From the NCBI RefSeq assembly GCF_004339025.1, contig NZ_SMFT01000006.1, positions 1-64,000 on the forward strand: a DNA stretch of 64,000 bases. The letters are read 5' to 3'. The notes below the pieces were generated by a model that was not told the origin of the DNA, made no database searches, and saw only the letters and a program-made list of their open reading frames with translations. A program made the translations under genes and the position numbers. This DNA comes from Volucribacter psittacicida. Lineage in GTDB: Bacteria > Pseudomonadota > Gammaproteobacteria > Enterobacterales > Pasteurellaceae. The stretch's first letter is position 1; every line of letters begins with the position of its first letter. Below are positions 11,279 to 21,951 of this stretch, in pieces.

Positions 11279-12193
11279 ATGAGTATAAAAATTTTACCTG
11301 AAAGTGAAATTGTAAAAAAAACGGGGCAAATTAAAGCCCCTCTATTACTTTTTGCTAATCCCAAAAATCTTTACCAACGGCGAGCTGAACGCCTAAGAAA
11401 ATTAGCAATAGACAGCCCTTTTGCGGATTATTTATTATTTGCCGCAACTCTCGTTGATGCTCAACTAAAGGTCTTACAACAAAAGCCAATTTATGCTGAA
11501 AGTGTTAATATTCAACAACTTAGCACAGAACATCCCCTTGATGTAAACAAATGGCAACGTGATCCTATCTGGCGTGAGTTATTAATGGCAATTTTAGCAG
11601 AACTAAAAATAAGCCACCAAAATCAACAAATCTTATCCACTATTGAATGGTTAGAAAAAGCCTCAAACACTGAACTAGAACAGATGGCGGATCATTTGCT
11701 GGCGGCAAATTATGCTCAAGTTGAAGCAGATAAAGCGGTCTTTATTTGGGCAGCACTATCTTTATATTGGTTACAATTAACCCAATTCCTTTCCTCACAT
11801 CAAGCTAAAGCAGAAAATGCAGACGGACTACATCTTTGCCCAGTATGCCACTCCTCCCCCACGGCAAGTGTTGTGCATTTTGGCTCAGCTCAAGGATTAC
11901 GTTACTTACATTGTGCATTATGCGAAAGCGAATGGAATATGGTAAGAGTAAAATGCACAAATTGTGGTGATATGAAAGATCTCAGCTATTGGTCCATTGA
12001 TAATGAATTTGCACCAGTCAAGGCTGAAAGCTGTGATCATTGCCATAGTTACATGAAAATTCTCTACCAAGAAAAAGATCCTCATGTAGAAGCAATCGCA
12101 GACGATCTTGCCAGTTTATTTCTAGATTCAGAAATGGAACAAAAAGGTTTTCTACGCAATGCAATTAATCCGTTTTTGTTTCCAGGGGAATAA
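11279..12193 (+). CDS. fdhE: Formate dehydrogenase accessory protein FdhE
   Basis: Cytoplasmic rubredoxin-like maturation factor needed for Tat-exported formate dehydrogenases. It is 304 residues long, a usual length. The C-terminal half has four CxxC pairs: CPVC, CALC, CTNC and CDHC, with the typical surrounding HLCPVCHSSPTAS and ALCESEWNMVR. It starts 9 bp after fdxI and is the last gene of the operon, the same order as in Haemophilus influenzae. A dispersed palindromic repeat begins just after the stop codon. Confidence 0.95.
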   Translation: MSIKILPESEIVKKTGQIKAPLLLFANPKNLYQRRAERLRKLAIDSPFADYLLFAATLVDAQLKVLQQKPIYAESVNIQQLSTEHPLDVNKWQRDPIWRELLMAILAELKISHQNQQILSTIEWLEKASNTELEQMADHLLAANYAQVEADKAVFIWAALSLYWLQLTQFLSSHQAKAENADGLHLCPVCHSSPTASVVHFGSAQGLRYLHCALCESEWNMVRVKCTNCGDMKDLSYWSIDNEFAPVKAESCDHCHSYMKILYQEKDPHVEAIADDLASLFLDSEMEQKGFLRNAINPFLFPGE

Positions 12194-12198
12194 ATATA

Positions 12199-12274
12199 AG
12201 TCGTTCTTCTTTAAATAATACAGCGTTGGTACGCCTCTCACCGTACCACCTTGTCTCATTTTAAATTGAAACGC
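12199..12274. repeat. Dispersed palindromic repeat, copy B
   Basis: Begins AGTCGTT and ends TTAAATTGAAACGCC. Between the arms lie ATACAGCGTTGGTACGCCTC and CGTACCACCTTGTCTCA, which form an inner TGGTACG/CGTACCA hairpin. It shares arms and core with the copies at 16259-16326 and 52931-53036. It sits between fdhE and yihY and may act as an RNA hairpin downstream of fdhE. Confidence 0.65.
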
Positions 12275-12363
12275 CGATATGCTTTCCTGCTCAATTTGTT
12301 AAACCTGCTAAAACATGCTATTTTACCGAGCTATCTTTTTGATTTATTTGCTAAAGGTTAATT

Positions 12364-13242
12364 ATGACATTCTCATTTTCACGTTTTATCTTATTTCTAA
12401 AAGTGTTTTGGTATCGCTTTAATCAGAATAATTTACCTCAAGCGGCGGGCTATTTAACTTATAGTACAACCTTAGCGATTGTGCCTTTGATTATGGTGGT
12501 TTTTGCCATTTTTGCTGCTTTCCCCGTTTTTCAAGAGGTGACTGAAGCATTAAAACAATTTATTTACACTAATTTTGCCCCTTCTGCAGGTGATGTGGTG
12601 GGCGAATATGTGGATCAATTCGTACAAAACTCTAAACAAATGAGTGCGGTGGGGATTATTGGTTTGGTGGTAGTGGCATTAATGTTAATGCGTTCTATTG
12701 ATGGGACTTTAAATGGCATTTGGCAAAGTAGTAAACCTCGCTCGGTGGTGTTTTCCTTTGCGATTTATTGGACGATTCTTACTATTGGACCTTTATTTGC
12801 GGGGGCGAGTATCGGGGTAAGTTCTTATTTATCTGCTTATTTAGCCGATTTAGGGGAAGGGATTAAATTGCCTTTTGGTTTGAAAATTCTGAGTTTTTTA
12901 CCGTTTTTACTGACTTGGCTAGCCTTTTCGGTCATTTATATGATTGTGCCAAATACCAAAGTCAGCTTTAAACACGCCAGTATTGGTGCCTTAGTGGCAG
13001 CCATTTTCTTTACCTTAGGTAAAGCGGCGTTTGCTTGGTATATTGCGACTTTTCCTTCTTATCAATTAATTTATGGTGCCATGGCAACCTTGCCGATTAT
13101 GTTGTTATGGATTCAATTAAGTTGGACGTTTGTGTTGCTTGGGGCACAGCTTACTGCCGTATTACAGGATTTAAAATCTATTCATCTTGGTGATAGTGAT
13201 GAATTGTTGGAACAAATTAACCCTCGTAAGGAAGAGCTATGA
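12364..13242 (+). CDS. yihY: YihY/UPF0761 family inner-membrane protein
   Basis: A 292-residue protein with about six membrane helices. It belongs to the YihY/BrkB family (once wrongly called ribonuclease BN): [17 protein letters not shown] near the N-terminus, [29 protein letters not shown] and [17 protein letters not shown] are hallmark segments. The molecular role of the family is not established. Its last codon overlaps the dtd start (ATGA), and the yihY-dtd pairing is common in gammaproteobacteria, suggesting co-translation only. Confidence 0.9.
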   Translation: MTFSFSRFILFLKVFWYRFNQNNLPQAAGYLTYSTTLAIVPLIMVVFAIFAAFPVFQEVTEALKQFIYTNFAPSAGDVVGEYVDQFVQNSKQMSAVGIIGLVVVALMLMRSIDGTLNGIWQSSKPRSVVFSFAIYWTILTIGPLFAGASIGVSSYLSAYLADLGEGIKLPFGLKILSFLPFLLTWLAFSVIYMIVPNTKVSFKHASIGALVAAIFFTLGKAAFAWYIATFPSYQLIYGAMATLPIMLLWIQLSWTFVLLGAQLTAVLQDLKSIHLGDSDELLEQINPRKEEL

Positions 13243-13673
13243 TTGGATTAATTCAACGTGTTCGTCAGGCTAAGGTTGAAGTCGCTGGTCAGATTGTAGG
13301 GCAAATTGAGCAGGGGTTATTGGTGCTTTTAGGCGTTGAACAAGGCGATGATCAAGCAAAGGCGAATCGTTTATTAGACAAAGTATTAAATTATCGTGTT
13401 TTTAGTGATGATGCAGGCAAAATGAATCTCAATGTTCAACAAGTAGGTGGGCAATTATTGGTAGTGTCGCAATTTACCTTGGTGGCAGATACACAAAAAG
13501 GTTTACGCCCAAGTTTCTCAAAAGGCGCAACACCGCAGGAGGCGGAGCAACTTTATCATTATTTTGTGCAACAAGCTCAGCAAAAAATTACCACACAAAC
13601 GGGGCAATTTGCGGCGGATATGCAAGTCTCTTTGCAAAATGATGGGCCAGTGACGTTTTGGTTACAGGTGTAA
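13239..13673 (+). CDS. dtd: D-aminoacyl-tRNA deacylase
   Basis: Removes D-amino acids (and glycine) mischarged on tRNAs, a proofreading step in translation. The 144-residue protein has both invariant motifs: SQFTL around residue 77 and NDGPVTFW near the C-terminus, whose Gly-Pro dipeptide gives chiral selectivity. It starts within the final codons of yihY (overlap of 4 bp). A clear terminator-like hairpin lies about 140 bp downstream. Confidence 0.95.
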   Translation: MIGLIQRVRQAKVEVAGQIVGQIEQGLLVLLGVEQGDDQAKANRLLDKVLNYRVFSDDAGKMNLNVQQVGGQLLVVSQFTLVADTQKGLRPSFSKGATPQEAEQLYHYFVQQAQQKITTQTGQFAADMQVSLQNDGPVTFWLQV

Positions 13674-13811
13674 ACCTATTTGGCGAAAACGCGTATTTTT
13701 ATGGTAGAATAAACCCAACTTTATAGAGATGATTTTATTGATATTTAAAAATGACATTTATCTCTATGAAATATAAATAATTTTTAATCGTTTTGCGATT
13801 TATCTCTTTTT

Positions 13812-13845
13812 AAAACAACCAGCCGTTTGGTTGTTTTTGTTTTTT
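13812..13845 (+). terminator. Rho-independent terminator after dtd
   Basis: A perfect 10-bp stem, AAAACAACCA (13812-13821) with TGGTTGTTTT (13828-13837), has a 6-base loop and is followed by a T-rich run. It fits termination of yihY-dtd, or attenuation if a gltS transcript starts upstream of it. Confidence 0.75.
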
Positions 13846-13859
13846 TATATTCACAAAAT

Positions 13860-13897
13860 AACATTTATTCACTTTGCAGATATGTGAAATAAATGTT
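13860..13897. promoter_or_regulatory. Imperfect palindrome upstream of gltS
   Basis: AACATTTATTCAC (13860-13872) and GTGAAATAAATGTT (13884-13897) are inverted repeats with a single-base bulge around an 11-base spacer. The rest of the 310-bp dtd-gltS gap holds the terminator at 13812-13845 and AT-rich DNA where I see nothing else certain. It could be a protein operator or an RNA hairpin; nothing identifies the binder. Confidence 0.35.
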
Positions 13898-13983
13898 TAT
13901 TGGTTTGCTGATGTTATTGAAATCAAGATCAAAAATAGTCGGATTTCAATTTCACTAAGCATAATAAAAAGAAGGATATTAAT

Positions 13984-15195
13984 ATGACTTTTAATACATA
14001 TGAAACCTTAGCATTAGCTTGTTTTGTACTCTTACTTGGTTATTTTTTGGTTAAACGTATTCATTTTTTAGATGCGTTCAATATTCCTGAACCCGTTGTA
14101 GGGGGATTTATTGTGGCATTGTGCTTGACTATTGCTTACCAAATATGGGGAGTTAGCTTTAATTTTGATACAGATTTACAGCGTAGTATGATGCTGGTTT
14201 TCTTTAGTTCCATTGGTTTGAGTGCGAATTTTGCCCGTTTAATTAAAGGGGGAAAACCTTTGGTGATCTTCCTCTTTGTTTGTGCATTATTTATTGTGGT
14301 GCAAAATACAATCGGTATTTTCTCGGCAATGACATTGGATATTGATCCCGCCTATGGGCTGATTGCAGGCTCTATTACCTTAGTGGGGGGACATGGAACG
14401 GGAGCGGCTTGGGCAGAAACCTTGACTAACCGTTTTGGAATTTCGAGTGCTTTAGAATTAGCCATGGCTTGTGCAACCTTTGGTTTGGTCTTTGGTGGTA
14501 TTCTTGGTGGGCCAGTGGCAAGTTTCTTATTAAAAAGAATGCACAAGGAACAAATTCCAGAGCCTGATGAAGATACCAATGATGTGGAAGAAGCCTTTGA
14601 GCGTCCAAAATATCGCCGTAAAGTGAATGTACGTTCAGTCATTGAAACCATTGCTATGTTGTCAGTGTGTTTATTGGTTGGACAACAAATTGATGCTTGG
14701 ACCACAGGAACGATAGTACAACTTCCTACCTATGTTTGGTGTTTATTAGTGGGAACCATTATCCGTAATAGCCTTGTGCATATTGCGAAGTTTAAAGTGG
14801 CTGATGAAGCCATTGATGTACTAGGAACGGTGGGATTGTCTTTATTCCTTGCTATTGCATTAATGTCCTTAAAACTTTGGGAGTTAGCAGGGTTAGCCTT
14901 GCCTGTATTGGTGATTTTGTTAATTCAAGTGGCGGTGATGGCATTGTTTGCAATTTTTGTTACCTATCGTGTTATGGGCAAAGATTATGATGCGGTGGTA
15001 TTGAGTGCAGGACATTGTGGATTTGGTTTAGGGGCAACCCCTACCGCCATTGCCAATATGCAAGCGGTAACCTCACATTATGGCCCTTCACATAAGGCAT
15101 TTTTGATTGTGCCAATGGTTGGTGCGTTTTTTATTGATTTGATTAATAATATTTTTGTGAATGTTTTTTCTGAAGTGATTGCTTATTTGCATTAG
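13984..15195 (+). CDS. gltS: Sodium/glutamate symporter
   Basis: Imports L-glutamate with Na+ across the inner membrane. It is 403 residues long, as in E. coli GltS (401), with about ten helices in two inverted halves. Each half has a family signature: SITLVGGHGTGAAWAE in the first and SAGHCGFGLGATPTAIANM in the second, both glycine-rich re-entrant segments. The start has AGAAGGAT upstream. It is convergent with coaA, with an inverted pair of uptake sequences between the two genes. Confidence 0.95.
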   Translation: MTFNTYETLALACFVLLLGYFLVKRIHFLDAFNIPEPVVGGFIVALCLTIAYQIWGVSFNFDTDLQRSMMLVFFSSIGLSANFARLIKGGKPLVIFLFVCALFIVVQNTIGIFSAMTLDIDPAYGLIAGSITLVGGHGTGAAWAETLTNRFGISSALELAMACATFGLVFGGILGGPVASFLLKRMHKEQIPEPDEDTNDVEEAFERPKYRRKVNVRSVIETIAMLSVCLLVGQQIDAWTTGTIVQLPTYVWCLLVGTIIRNSLVHIAKFKVADEAIDVLGTVGLSLFLAIALMSLKLWELAGLALPVLVILLIQVAVMALFAIFVTYRVMGKDYDAVVLSAGHCGFGLGATPTAIANMQAVTSHYGPSHKAFLIVPMVGAFFIDLINNIFVNVFSEVIAYLH

Positions 15196-15217
15196 TTTCT
15201 GATGATTTCTCAATTTT

Positions 15218-15263
15218 AAGTGCGGTGGGTTTTTGAAAAATTTTTTTAAAACTGACCGCACTT
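15218..15263. terminator. Inverted uptake-sequence pair between gltS and coaA
   Basis: AAGTGCGGT at 15218-15226 and its complement ACCGCACTT at 15255-15263 form a stem-loop with A/T runs in the loop. It lies between convergent genes, where such USS pairs usually serve as bidirectional terminators in Pasteurellaceae. Confidence 0.6.
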
Positions 15264-15281
15264 CATTGAAAAATAAAAAAG

Positions 15282-16235
15282 CTATTTTCTTAACTTAACC
15301 TGTTCAACCGTATGATTTTTTCCTTTGGTTAAAATTAAATTAGCCCGTTCGCGGGTAGGTAAAATATTTTCTCGTAAATTCAAACCATTAATGGTTTCCC
15401 AAATGTGTTCCGCAATATGAATTGCCTCTGATTCAGATAAAGACGCATAATGCTTAAAATAAGAATTAGGATCAGCAAATGCACTTTGGCGAAATTTCAA
15501 AAAGCGATGGATATACCAGCTTTTTAGCAGTTGTTCATCGGCATCAACATAAATAGAAAAATCCACAAAATCCGAGACAAAAGGTTTATTGGATTTATCG
15601 TGGCTTACTTGCAAGACATTTAGCCCCTCTAAAATCAGAATATCGGGTTGATCAATGATATTGTATTCATCAGGGATGATATCGTAGGTTAGATGAGAGT
15701 AAATAGGCACTTTCAAGGCGGGTTTGCCCGATTTTAAATCTGCCATAAACTGAATAAGTTTAGGCGTATCATAGGAAACAGGAAAGCCTTTTTTATCTAA
15801 AATATTACGTTGTTTTAAGGTGTTAAGGGGATGTAAAAAGCCATCGGTAGTAATAAGTTCTACCTGTCTTAAACGCGGCCATTGTGATAATAAGGATTGT
15901 AAGATACGTGCAGAGGTGCTTTTTCCCACAGCCACACTGCCTGTAATACTAATCACATAAGGGACTTTATTTTTTTCTATGCCTAGAAAACGGTTTAAGA
16001 CCGTTTGACGGCGAATATTTTCTTCTATGTAGTAATTAATCAGGCGTGCTAAAGGTAAATAAATGGTACTGACTTCATCAAGTGCCAATTCTTCATTAAA
16101 GCCAAGTAGAGGTTTTAAGTCCTGTTCTGTAAGTTGTAAAGGAACAGATTTGCGTAATTCTGCCCATTGTTGACGATTAAATTGTAAAAATGGACTTGTT
16201 TGTGAACAAGTCTGAAGAGAGTTAGGGTTTATCAC
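15282..16235 (-). CDS. coaA: Pantothenate kinase type I
   Basis: Phosphorylates pantothenate, the first and rate-controlling step of coenzyme A synthesis. The protein is 317 residues. The P-loop GSVAVGKST is intact. LVxDGFL-type residues ([11 protein letters not shown]), [16 protein letters not shown] and [19 protein letters not shown] match the prokaryotic type I enzyme that is feedback-inhibited by CoA. The N-terminus is a few residues longer than in Haemophilus relatives ([20 protein letters not shown] begins the common part), so the start could lie slightly downstream. Monocistronic. Confidence 0.95.
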   Translation of the reverse strand: MINPNSLQTCSQTSPFLQFNRQQWAELRKSVPLQLTEQDLKPLLGFNEELALDEVSTIYLPLARLINYYIEENIRRQTVLNRFLGIEKNKVPYVISITGSVAVGKSTSARILQSLLSQWPRLRQVELITTDGFLHPLNTLKQRNILDKKGFPVSYDTPKLIQFMADLKSGKPALKVPIYSHLTYDIIPDEYNIIDQPDILILEGLNVLQVSHDKSNKPFVSDFVDFSIYVDADEQLLKSWYIHRFLKFRQSAFADPNSYFKHYASLSESEAIHIAEHIWETINGLNLRENILPTRERANLILTKGKNHTVEQVKLRK

Positions 16236-16258
16236 AATAATTTTCGCTTAATTCAAGT

Positions 16259-16326
16259 ATAGTCGTCCCACTTTAAAATAATACAGCGTTGATACGCCTC
16301 GCCTTATTTTAAATTGAAACGACTAT
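16259..16326. repeat. Dispersed palindromic repeat, copy C (best-preserved)
   Basis: A 68-bp element with ends ATAGTCGT and ACGACTAT. The arms continue as CCCACTTTAAAATAAT on the left and, reading inward on the other strand, TTCAATTTAAAATAAG on the right. The core reads ACAGCGTTGATACGCCTCGC. It lies in the 282-bp coaA-tRNA gap, which also holds one USS near 16340 and the tRNA promoter. Confidence 0.75.
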
Positions 16327-16469
16327 ATTTTTAACCAGAAAGTGCGGTCAAATATACAATATATTTTGTGTGGATAGGACAAAAAAATGGTTTTTTATGG
16401 AAAAATGTGCAGTTTTTGGATGATTATTAGGCGAATAATAAAAAAATCACTTTTTTTTATAAAAAAGGC

Positions 16470-16497
16470 TTGTCAGCCATAAAAATTTCCCTATAAT
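16470..16497 (+). promoter_or_regulatory. Sigma-70 promoter of the tRNA-tuf operon
   Basis: TTGTCA (16470-16475), a 16-bp spacer and a perfect TATAAT (16492-16497). A GC-rich discriminator (ACGCCTCAC) follows, typical of stringently controlled stable-RNA promoters. The first tRNA begins about 20 bp downstream. Confidence 0.75.
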
Positions 16498-16517
16498 ACG
16501 CCTCACTTGCTTACGAC

Positions 16518-16593
<76 letters not shown>

Positions 16594-16618
16594 TTAAGCG
16601 TAACCAAGTTTTTAACGT

Positions 16619-16703
16619 GGAGGGATTCCCGAGCGGCCAAAGGGAGCAGACTGTAAATCTGCCGGCTCAGCCTTCGAAGGTTCGAATCCTTCTCCCTCCA
16701 CCA
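16619..16703 (+). tRNA. tRNA-Tyr (anticodon GTA)
   Basis: An 85-base class II tRNA with a long variable arm (GCCGGCTCAGCC). The acceptor GGAGGGA pairs with TCCCTCC, the anticodon loop is CTGTAAA, and CCA is encoded. Corresponds to tyrU. Confidence 0.96.
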
Positions 16704-16736
16704 TTTTATATCTGATGGGACAGATGAATTGAGAAC

Positions 16737-16811
<75 letters not shown>

Positions 16812-16815
16812 AAGC

Positions 16816-16891
<76 letters not shown>

Positions 16892-16949
16892 CCTCAGCAT
16901 TTCATAATCTCTTCAGAATAAATAAACAGTTTCTATTAACTAGGGTTAA

Positions 16950-18182
<1,233 letters not shown>

Positions 18183-18205
18183 TTGATTGTAACAAGCAAT
18201 GTAAG

Positions 18206-18231
18206 AAGGGTATCGTAGGATACCCTTTTTT
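18206..18231 (+). terminator. Rho-independent terminator of tuf
   Basis: A perfect 9-bp stem, AAGGGTATC (18206-18214) with GATACCCTT (18219-18227), has the loop GTAG and a T run. Confidence 0.9.
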
Positions 18232-18358
18232 ATCATTGATGATAAATTCTGGAAAAAGCCATAAAGATCCTTAGAATTTAATATGCAATATTAAAATAAA
18301 ATGCTACAATCTTGCGTTCGCGAGAATACCTATTTTTTATTTCATTGATGGGTTAATT

Positions 18359-18772
18359 ATGAGTCAAAATATTGTCGATAAAAAGAAGAATCATCATGAA
18401 GATGATAAGACAAAAAGCCGTGCTTTAAATTCATTTTTATGGATTATTGTTGCTTTGGTCGTTGCTGTGGCGGCTTTAGGTAATGTCTATTTTACAGATG
18501 AAATTTCTACATCTATCCGTGTTGTTGCAATTATTGTTCTATTAGTAATTGCATTAGGACTGGTTGCTGTAACTAATCAAGGAAGAAAAGCCTTGGGCTT
18601 TTTCAAAGAGTCTAAAATAGAATTACGTAAAATTGTTTGGCCTACGCGTCAAGAAGCAACACAAACGACGTTAATCGTTATGGCAGTAACAGTGGTGGTT
18701 GCTTTGGTCTTGTGGGGGCTAGATTCCATTGTTATGTCTATCATTACTTTTTTAACTGATTTGAGGTTCTAA
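18359..18772 (+). CDS. secE: Preprotein translocase subunit SecE
   Basis: Essential clamp subunit of the SecYEG channel. It is 137 residues with a charged N-terminus and three membrane helices. The conserved amphipathic segment is [25 protein letters not shown], given in pieces: [10 protein letters not shown] is the hallmark. It is followed after one base by nusG, the standard pairing. Confidence 0.96.
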   Translation: MSQNIVDKKKNHHEDDKTKSRALNSFLWIIVALVVAVAALGNVYFTDEISTSIRVVAIIVLLVIALGLVAVTNQGRKALGFFKESKIELRKIVWPTRQEATQTTLIVMAVTVVVALVLWGLDSIVMSIITFLTDLRF

Positions 18773-18773
18773 T

Positions 18774-19325
18774 ATGACAGAAAATGCACCAAAAAAACGC
18801 TGGTATGTGTTGCAGGCTTTTTCTGGTTTTGAAAACCGAGTAGCCACAATTTTACGCGAATATATTAAGCAGCAACAGATGGAAGAATACTTTGGTGAAG
18901 TATTAGTACCCGTTGAAGAAGTGGTTGAGAATGTTGCGGGAAAACGTCGTAAAAGTGAGCGTAAATTCTTTCCGGGTTATGTATTAGTGCAAATGGAAAT
19001 GAATGATTATACTTGGCAATTAGTGCGCAGTGTGCCTAATACTATGGGCTTTATTGGTGGAACACCAGATAAACCTGCCCCAATTAGTAATCGTGAAGCA
19101 GAGCATATTTTAAATAGTTTACAACAAAAAGGCGATAAACCTAGACATAAAACCACATTTCAGCCGGGCGAAGAAGTGCGTGTTAAAGAAGGTCCATTTA
19201 TGGATTTCAATGGTACCGTGGAAGAAGTGGATTACGAAAAAGGTCGCGTGAAAGTGTCTGTTTCTATTTTTGGTCGAGCCACGCCAGTGGAATTAGAGTT
19301 TTCTCAAGTGGAAAAACTTATTTAA
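18774..19325 (+). CDS. nusG: Transcription termination/antitermination factor NusG
   Basis: Binds RNA polymerase to increase processivity, couples it to the ribosome through S10, and stimulates Rho. The 183-residue protein has the NGN domain ([39 protein letters not shown]) and a C-terminal KOW domain ([19 protein letters not shown]). It is co-transcribed with secE. A USS in the ACCGCACTT orientation follows the stop codon. Confidence 0.97.
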   Translation: MTENAPKKRWYVLQAFSGFENRVATILREYIKQQQMEEYFGEVLVPVEEVVENVAGKRRKSERKFFPGYVLVQMEMNDYTWQLVRSVPNTMGFIGGTPDKPAPISNREAEHILNSLQQKGDKPRHKTTFQPGEEVRVKEGPFMDFNGTVEEVDYEKGRVKVSVSIFGRATPVELEFSQVEKLI

Positions 19326-19385
19326 AATAGACCGCACTTTTATCAGAATTTGTTAAGCCCAGTGAATCGATATGATGAATTGGGC

Positions 19386-19413
19386 TTGCTATTGTGGCTG
19401 TATTTGATAGAAT
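19386..19413 (+). promoter_or_regulatory. Predicted promoter of rplK-rplA
   Basis: TTGCTA (19386-19391) and TAGAAT (19408-19413) are separated by 16 bp. The -35 box overlaps the right arm of an AAGCCCA/TGGGCTT hairpin (19355-19361 with 19381-19387) that may end nusG transcription. Confidence 0.5.
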
Positions 19414-19487
19414 ACCGCCTCTTTTCTTGAGATAAGTGAGATTTTCTCACTGTTAATACTAGTCAGATAGTTAATCTATCTTAACAT

Positions 19488-19512
19488 GGGGAGCCGAAAG
19501 GCGTTATTACCC
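19488..19512 (+). promoter_or_regulatory. L1 translational operator in the rplK leader
   Basis: GGGGAGCC-GAAA-GGCG followed by TTATTACCC folds as a short GCC/GGC stem with a GAAA loop and an outer GGG/CCC pairing. It lies 18 bases before the rplK start. This resembles the mRNA mimic of the 23S L1 site by which L1 represses rplKA in enterobacteria. Two more hairpins (GTGAG/CTCAC and AGATAG/CTATCT) precede it. Confidence 0.55.
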
Positions 19513-19529
19513 AACAAAAGGAAATTAAA

Positions 19530-19958
19530 ATGGCAAAAAAAGTACAAGCCTACATTAAGTTGCAAGTTGCAGCAGGTATGGCAAACCCTTCACCACCAGT
19601 TGGTCCTGCATTAGGTCAACAAGGTGTTAATATCATGGAATTCTGTAAAGCGTTTAATGCGCGTACAGAGAGCTTAGAAAAAGGCTTACCAATTCCTGTG
19701 GTTATCACTGTATATGCAGATCGTTCATTTACCTTTATTACCAAAACTCCACCAGCGGCAGTACTATTGAAAAAAGCGGCAGGTATCAAATCAGGTTCTG
19801 GTAAACCAAATAAAGATAAAGTAGGTAAAGTTACTCAAGCTCAAATTCGCGAAATTGCTGAAACTAAAGCAGCGGATATGACGGGTGCAACGATTGAAAC
19901 AAAAATGAAATCTATTGAAGGTACTGCACGTTCAATGGGTTTAGTGGTGGAGGACTAA
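19530..19958 (+). CDS. rplK: 50S ribosomal protein L11
   Basis: Part of the GTPase-associated centre of the large subunit; needed for RelA activation. The 142 residues, standard length, begin [13 protein letters not shown] and contain the proline-rich [15 protein letters not shown] and the C-terminal RNA-binding part ending [10 protein letters not shown]. It is preceded by AAAGGAAAT. rplA follows after 3 bp. The pair is probably repressed by L1 through the leader at 19488-19512. Confidence 0.98.
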   Translation: MAKKVQAYIKLQVAAGMANPSPPVGPALGQQGVNIMEFCKAFNARTESLEKGLPIPVVITVYADRSFTFITKTPPAAVLLKKAAGIKSGSGKPNKDKVGKVTQAQIREIAETKAADMTGATIETKMKSIEGTARSMGLVVED

Positions 19959-19961
19959 TCA

Positions 19962-20645
19962 ATGGCTAAACTAACTAAACGCATGAAAGCAATTAAAGCA
20001 GGCGTTGATTCAACCAAAAACTACGAAATCAATGAAGCAATCGCAGTATTAAAACAATTTGCTACAGCAAAATTTAATGAAAGTGTTGATGTTGCAGTAA
20101 ATTTAGGTATTGACGCACGTAAATCAGATCAAAATGTGCGTGGTGCAACAGTTCTTCCACATGGTACAGGTCGTTCAGTGCGTGTTGCGGTATTTACTTC
20201 AAATGTTGAAGCTGCAAAAGAAGCTGGTGCTGATTTAGTGGGTATGGAAGATCTTGCTGAGCAAGTGAAAAAAGGCGAAATGAATTTTGACGTTGTTATC
20301 GCTTCTCCAGATGCAATGCGTGTGGTAGGACAGTTAGGTCAAATTTTAGGTCCTCGTGGTTTAATGCCAAACCCGAAAGTCGGTACAGTAACCCCTAACG
20401 TAGCAGAAGCAGTAAAAAATGCAAAATCTGGTCAGGTTCGTTATCGTAACGATAAAAATGGTATTATCCATACTACTATCGGTAAAGTTGACTTCTCTGC
20501 AGATCAATTAAAAGAAAACTTACAGGCTTTATTAGCAGCTTTAGTGAAAGCAAAACCAGCTTCCGCAAAAGGTGTTTATATTAAGAAAGTAAGTATTTCT
20601 ACTACCCAAGGCGCGGGTGTTGCCGTAGATCAAACAAGTTTATAA
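19962..20645 (+). CDS. rplA: 50S ribosomal protein L1
   Basis: Forms the mobile L1 stalk that releases deacylated tRNA from the E site, and acts as translational repressor of its own operon. It is 227 residues, close to E. coli (234). Hallmarks are [33 protein letters not shown] and [19 protein letters not shown]. It is separated by 3 bp from rplK and followed by a strong hairpin before the L10 leader. Confidence 0.98.
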   Translation: MAKLTKRMKAIKAGVDSTKNYEINEAIAVLKQFATAKFNESVDVAVNLGIDARKSDQNVRGATVLPHGTGRSVRVAVFTSNVEAAKEAGADLVGMEDLAEQVKKGEMNFDVVIASPDAMRVVGQLGQILGPRGLMPNPKVGTVTPNVAEAVKNAKSGQVRYRNDKNGIIHTTIGKVDFSADQLKENLQALLAALVKAKPASAKGVYIKKVSISTTQGAGVAVDQTSL

Positions 20646-20659
20646 TCCATAGACTTTAC

Positions 20660-20693
20660 AAGGGCATAAAAGCTAAGTATAATTTATGCCCTT
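20660..20693 (+). terminator. Hairpin between rplA and rplJ
   Basis: A perfect 11-bp stem, AAGGGCATAAA (20660-20670) with TTTATGCCCTT (20683-20693), is followed by a weak T stretch (AATTTTGG). Probably a partial terminator between the L11 and L10 transcription units. Confidence 0.6.
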
Positions 20694-20913
20694 AATTTTG
20701 GTTCATTTTATGAACCACTGGTTGGTGCTTGACCTTTACTTCAAGCCCCGTCCAAGACCGCAAGGGAATGAACCTTATCATTCTTAATTATCTTGCGTAG
20801 ATGGTGAACAGAGTACGAAATTTTCTGCTTCTGTACACCAAATTTGTCCTAACAATATTTTTGTTAGGTTGTTTTATTCCGAGTTATCGGAGTGTATTCA
20901 GGAGCTAAAACCA
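20694..20913 (+). ncRNA. L10 leader of rplJL
   Basis: This 220-base untranslated region precedes rplJ and has no gene of its own. It contains multiple complementary segments around GTCCAAGACCGCAAGGGAATG and a CCTAACAATATTTTTGTTAGG hairpin, reported here in parts: CCTAACAA (about 20850) with TTGTTAGG (about 20863). Position and length fit the L10(L12)4-binding leader that lets the stalk complex repress its own translation. Fold details would need modelling. Confidence 0.55.
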
Positions 20914-21405
20914 ATGGCATTAAATCTTCAAGACAAACAAACGATTGTTGCTGAAGTAAACGAAGCTGCCAAAGGTGCCCTATCAGCTGTAATTGCGGAC
21001 TCTCGTGGTGTTACAGTAGATAAAATGACTGAATTACGTAAAGCCGCTCGTGAAGCTGGTGTAACTATGCGTGTAGTACGTAATACTTTATTACGTCGTG
21101 CGGTAGAAGGCACAGATTATGAGTGCTTAAAAGATACGTTTGTAGGTCCAACACTTATCGCATTTTCAAATGAACATCCAGGTGCAGCAGCACGTTTGTT
21201 CAAAGACTTTGCAAAAACAAATGATAAGTTTGAAATTAAAGGTGCAGCCTTTGAAGGTAAAATTCAAGATGTAGAATTCTTAGCAACTTTACCAACATAC
21301 GAAGAAGCAATCGCACGTTTAATGGGTACAATGAAAGAAGCGGCAGCAGGGAAACTTGTTCGCACTTTGGCGGCATTACGCGACAAATTGGAAGCGGCTG
21401 CTTAA
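20914..21405 (+). CDS. rplJ: 50S ribosomal protein L10
   Basis: Anchors L7/L12 dimers to the ribosome and autoregulates rplJL. The frame opens upstream at 20869, but the ATG at 20914, preceded by CAGGAGC, gives the family N-terminus [15 protein letters not shown] and 163 residues (E. coli 165). [14 protein letters not shown] and [13 protein letters not shown] are conserved. The C-terminal helix that binds L7/L12 follows. rplL starts 49 bp downstream. Confidence 0.97.
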   Translation: MALNLQDKQTIVAEVNEAAKGALSAVIADSRGVTVDKMTELRKAAREAGVTMRVVRNTLLRRAVEGTDYECLKDTFVGPTLIAFSNEHPGAAARLFKDFAKTNDKFEIKGAAFEGKIQDVEFLATLPTYEEAIARLMGTMKEAAAGKLVRTLAALRDKLEAAA

Positions 21406-21454
21406 TTTTAAGCAACGTTTTTATCAATCATTTTTATTTTAGGAAACAATTGTT

Positions 21455-21826
21455 ATGTCATTAACTAACGAACAAATTATTGAAGCGATTGCTTCTAAAT
21501 CAGTTACTGAAATCGTTGAATTAATTTCTGCGATGGAAGAAAAATTTGGTGTATCAGCAGCGGCAGCAGCAGTAGCTGTAGCAGCAGGTGGTGATGCAGC
21601 AGCTGCAGAAGAGAAAACTGAATTTGATGTTATCTTAGCAGCAGCAGGTGCGAATAAAGTTGCAGTAATTAAAGCTGTACGTGGTGCAACTGGTTTAGGC
21701 TTAAAAGAAGCGAAAGACTTAGTTGAATCTGCACCAGCAACCTTAAAAGAAGGTATCGCTAAAGCAGAAGCTGAAGCACTTAAGAAAGAATTAGAAGAAG
21801 CTGGTGCACAAGTAGAAATTAAATAA
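21455..21826 (+). CDS. rplL: 50S ribosomal protein L7/L12
   Basis: Stalk protein that recruits translational GTPases. The 123 residues have an N-terminal dimerisation helix pair ([18 protein letters not shown]), an Ala-rich hinge (about residues 36-52) and the globular domain with [20 protein letters not shown]. It has high-expression codon use. It is followed by an attenuator-like hairpin and then rpoBC, the typical beta-operon order. Confidence 0.98.
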   Translation: MSLTNEQIIEAIASKSVTEIVELISAMEEKFGVSAAAAAVAVAAGGDAAAAEEKTEFDVILAAAGANKVAVIKAVRGATGLGLKEAKDLVESAPATLKEGIAKAEAEALKKELEEAGAQVEIK

Positions 21827-21856
21827 TCTACTGATCAAGCCACGTTTCTTAGGCTT

Positions 21857-21889
21857 AATGGCTGTTGGTTATCCTTCAGCCATTTTGTA
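21857..21889 (+). terminator. Attenuator between rplL and rpoB
   Basis: AATGGCTG (21857-21864) pairs with CAGCCATT (21877-21884) across a 12-base loop and is followed by TTGTAC. In E. coli a partial terminator at the same place lowers rpoBC expression relative to rplJL; the same role is inferred here. Confidence 0.6.
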
Positions 21890-21951
21890 CTATCCTAGGC
21901 AAGAATAAATCAACCGTTATTTATTTTTGTTTTATTCAAATCTTAATATTG

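Noticed and set aside
14352..14705. Minus-strand 117-residue frame opposite gltS
   Set aside because: Shadow of the gltS coding sequence; no ribosome site, and the translation is low-complexity Pro/Ser/Lys-rich.
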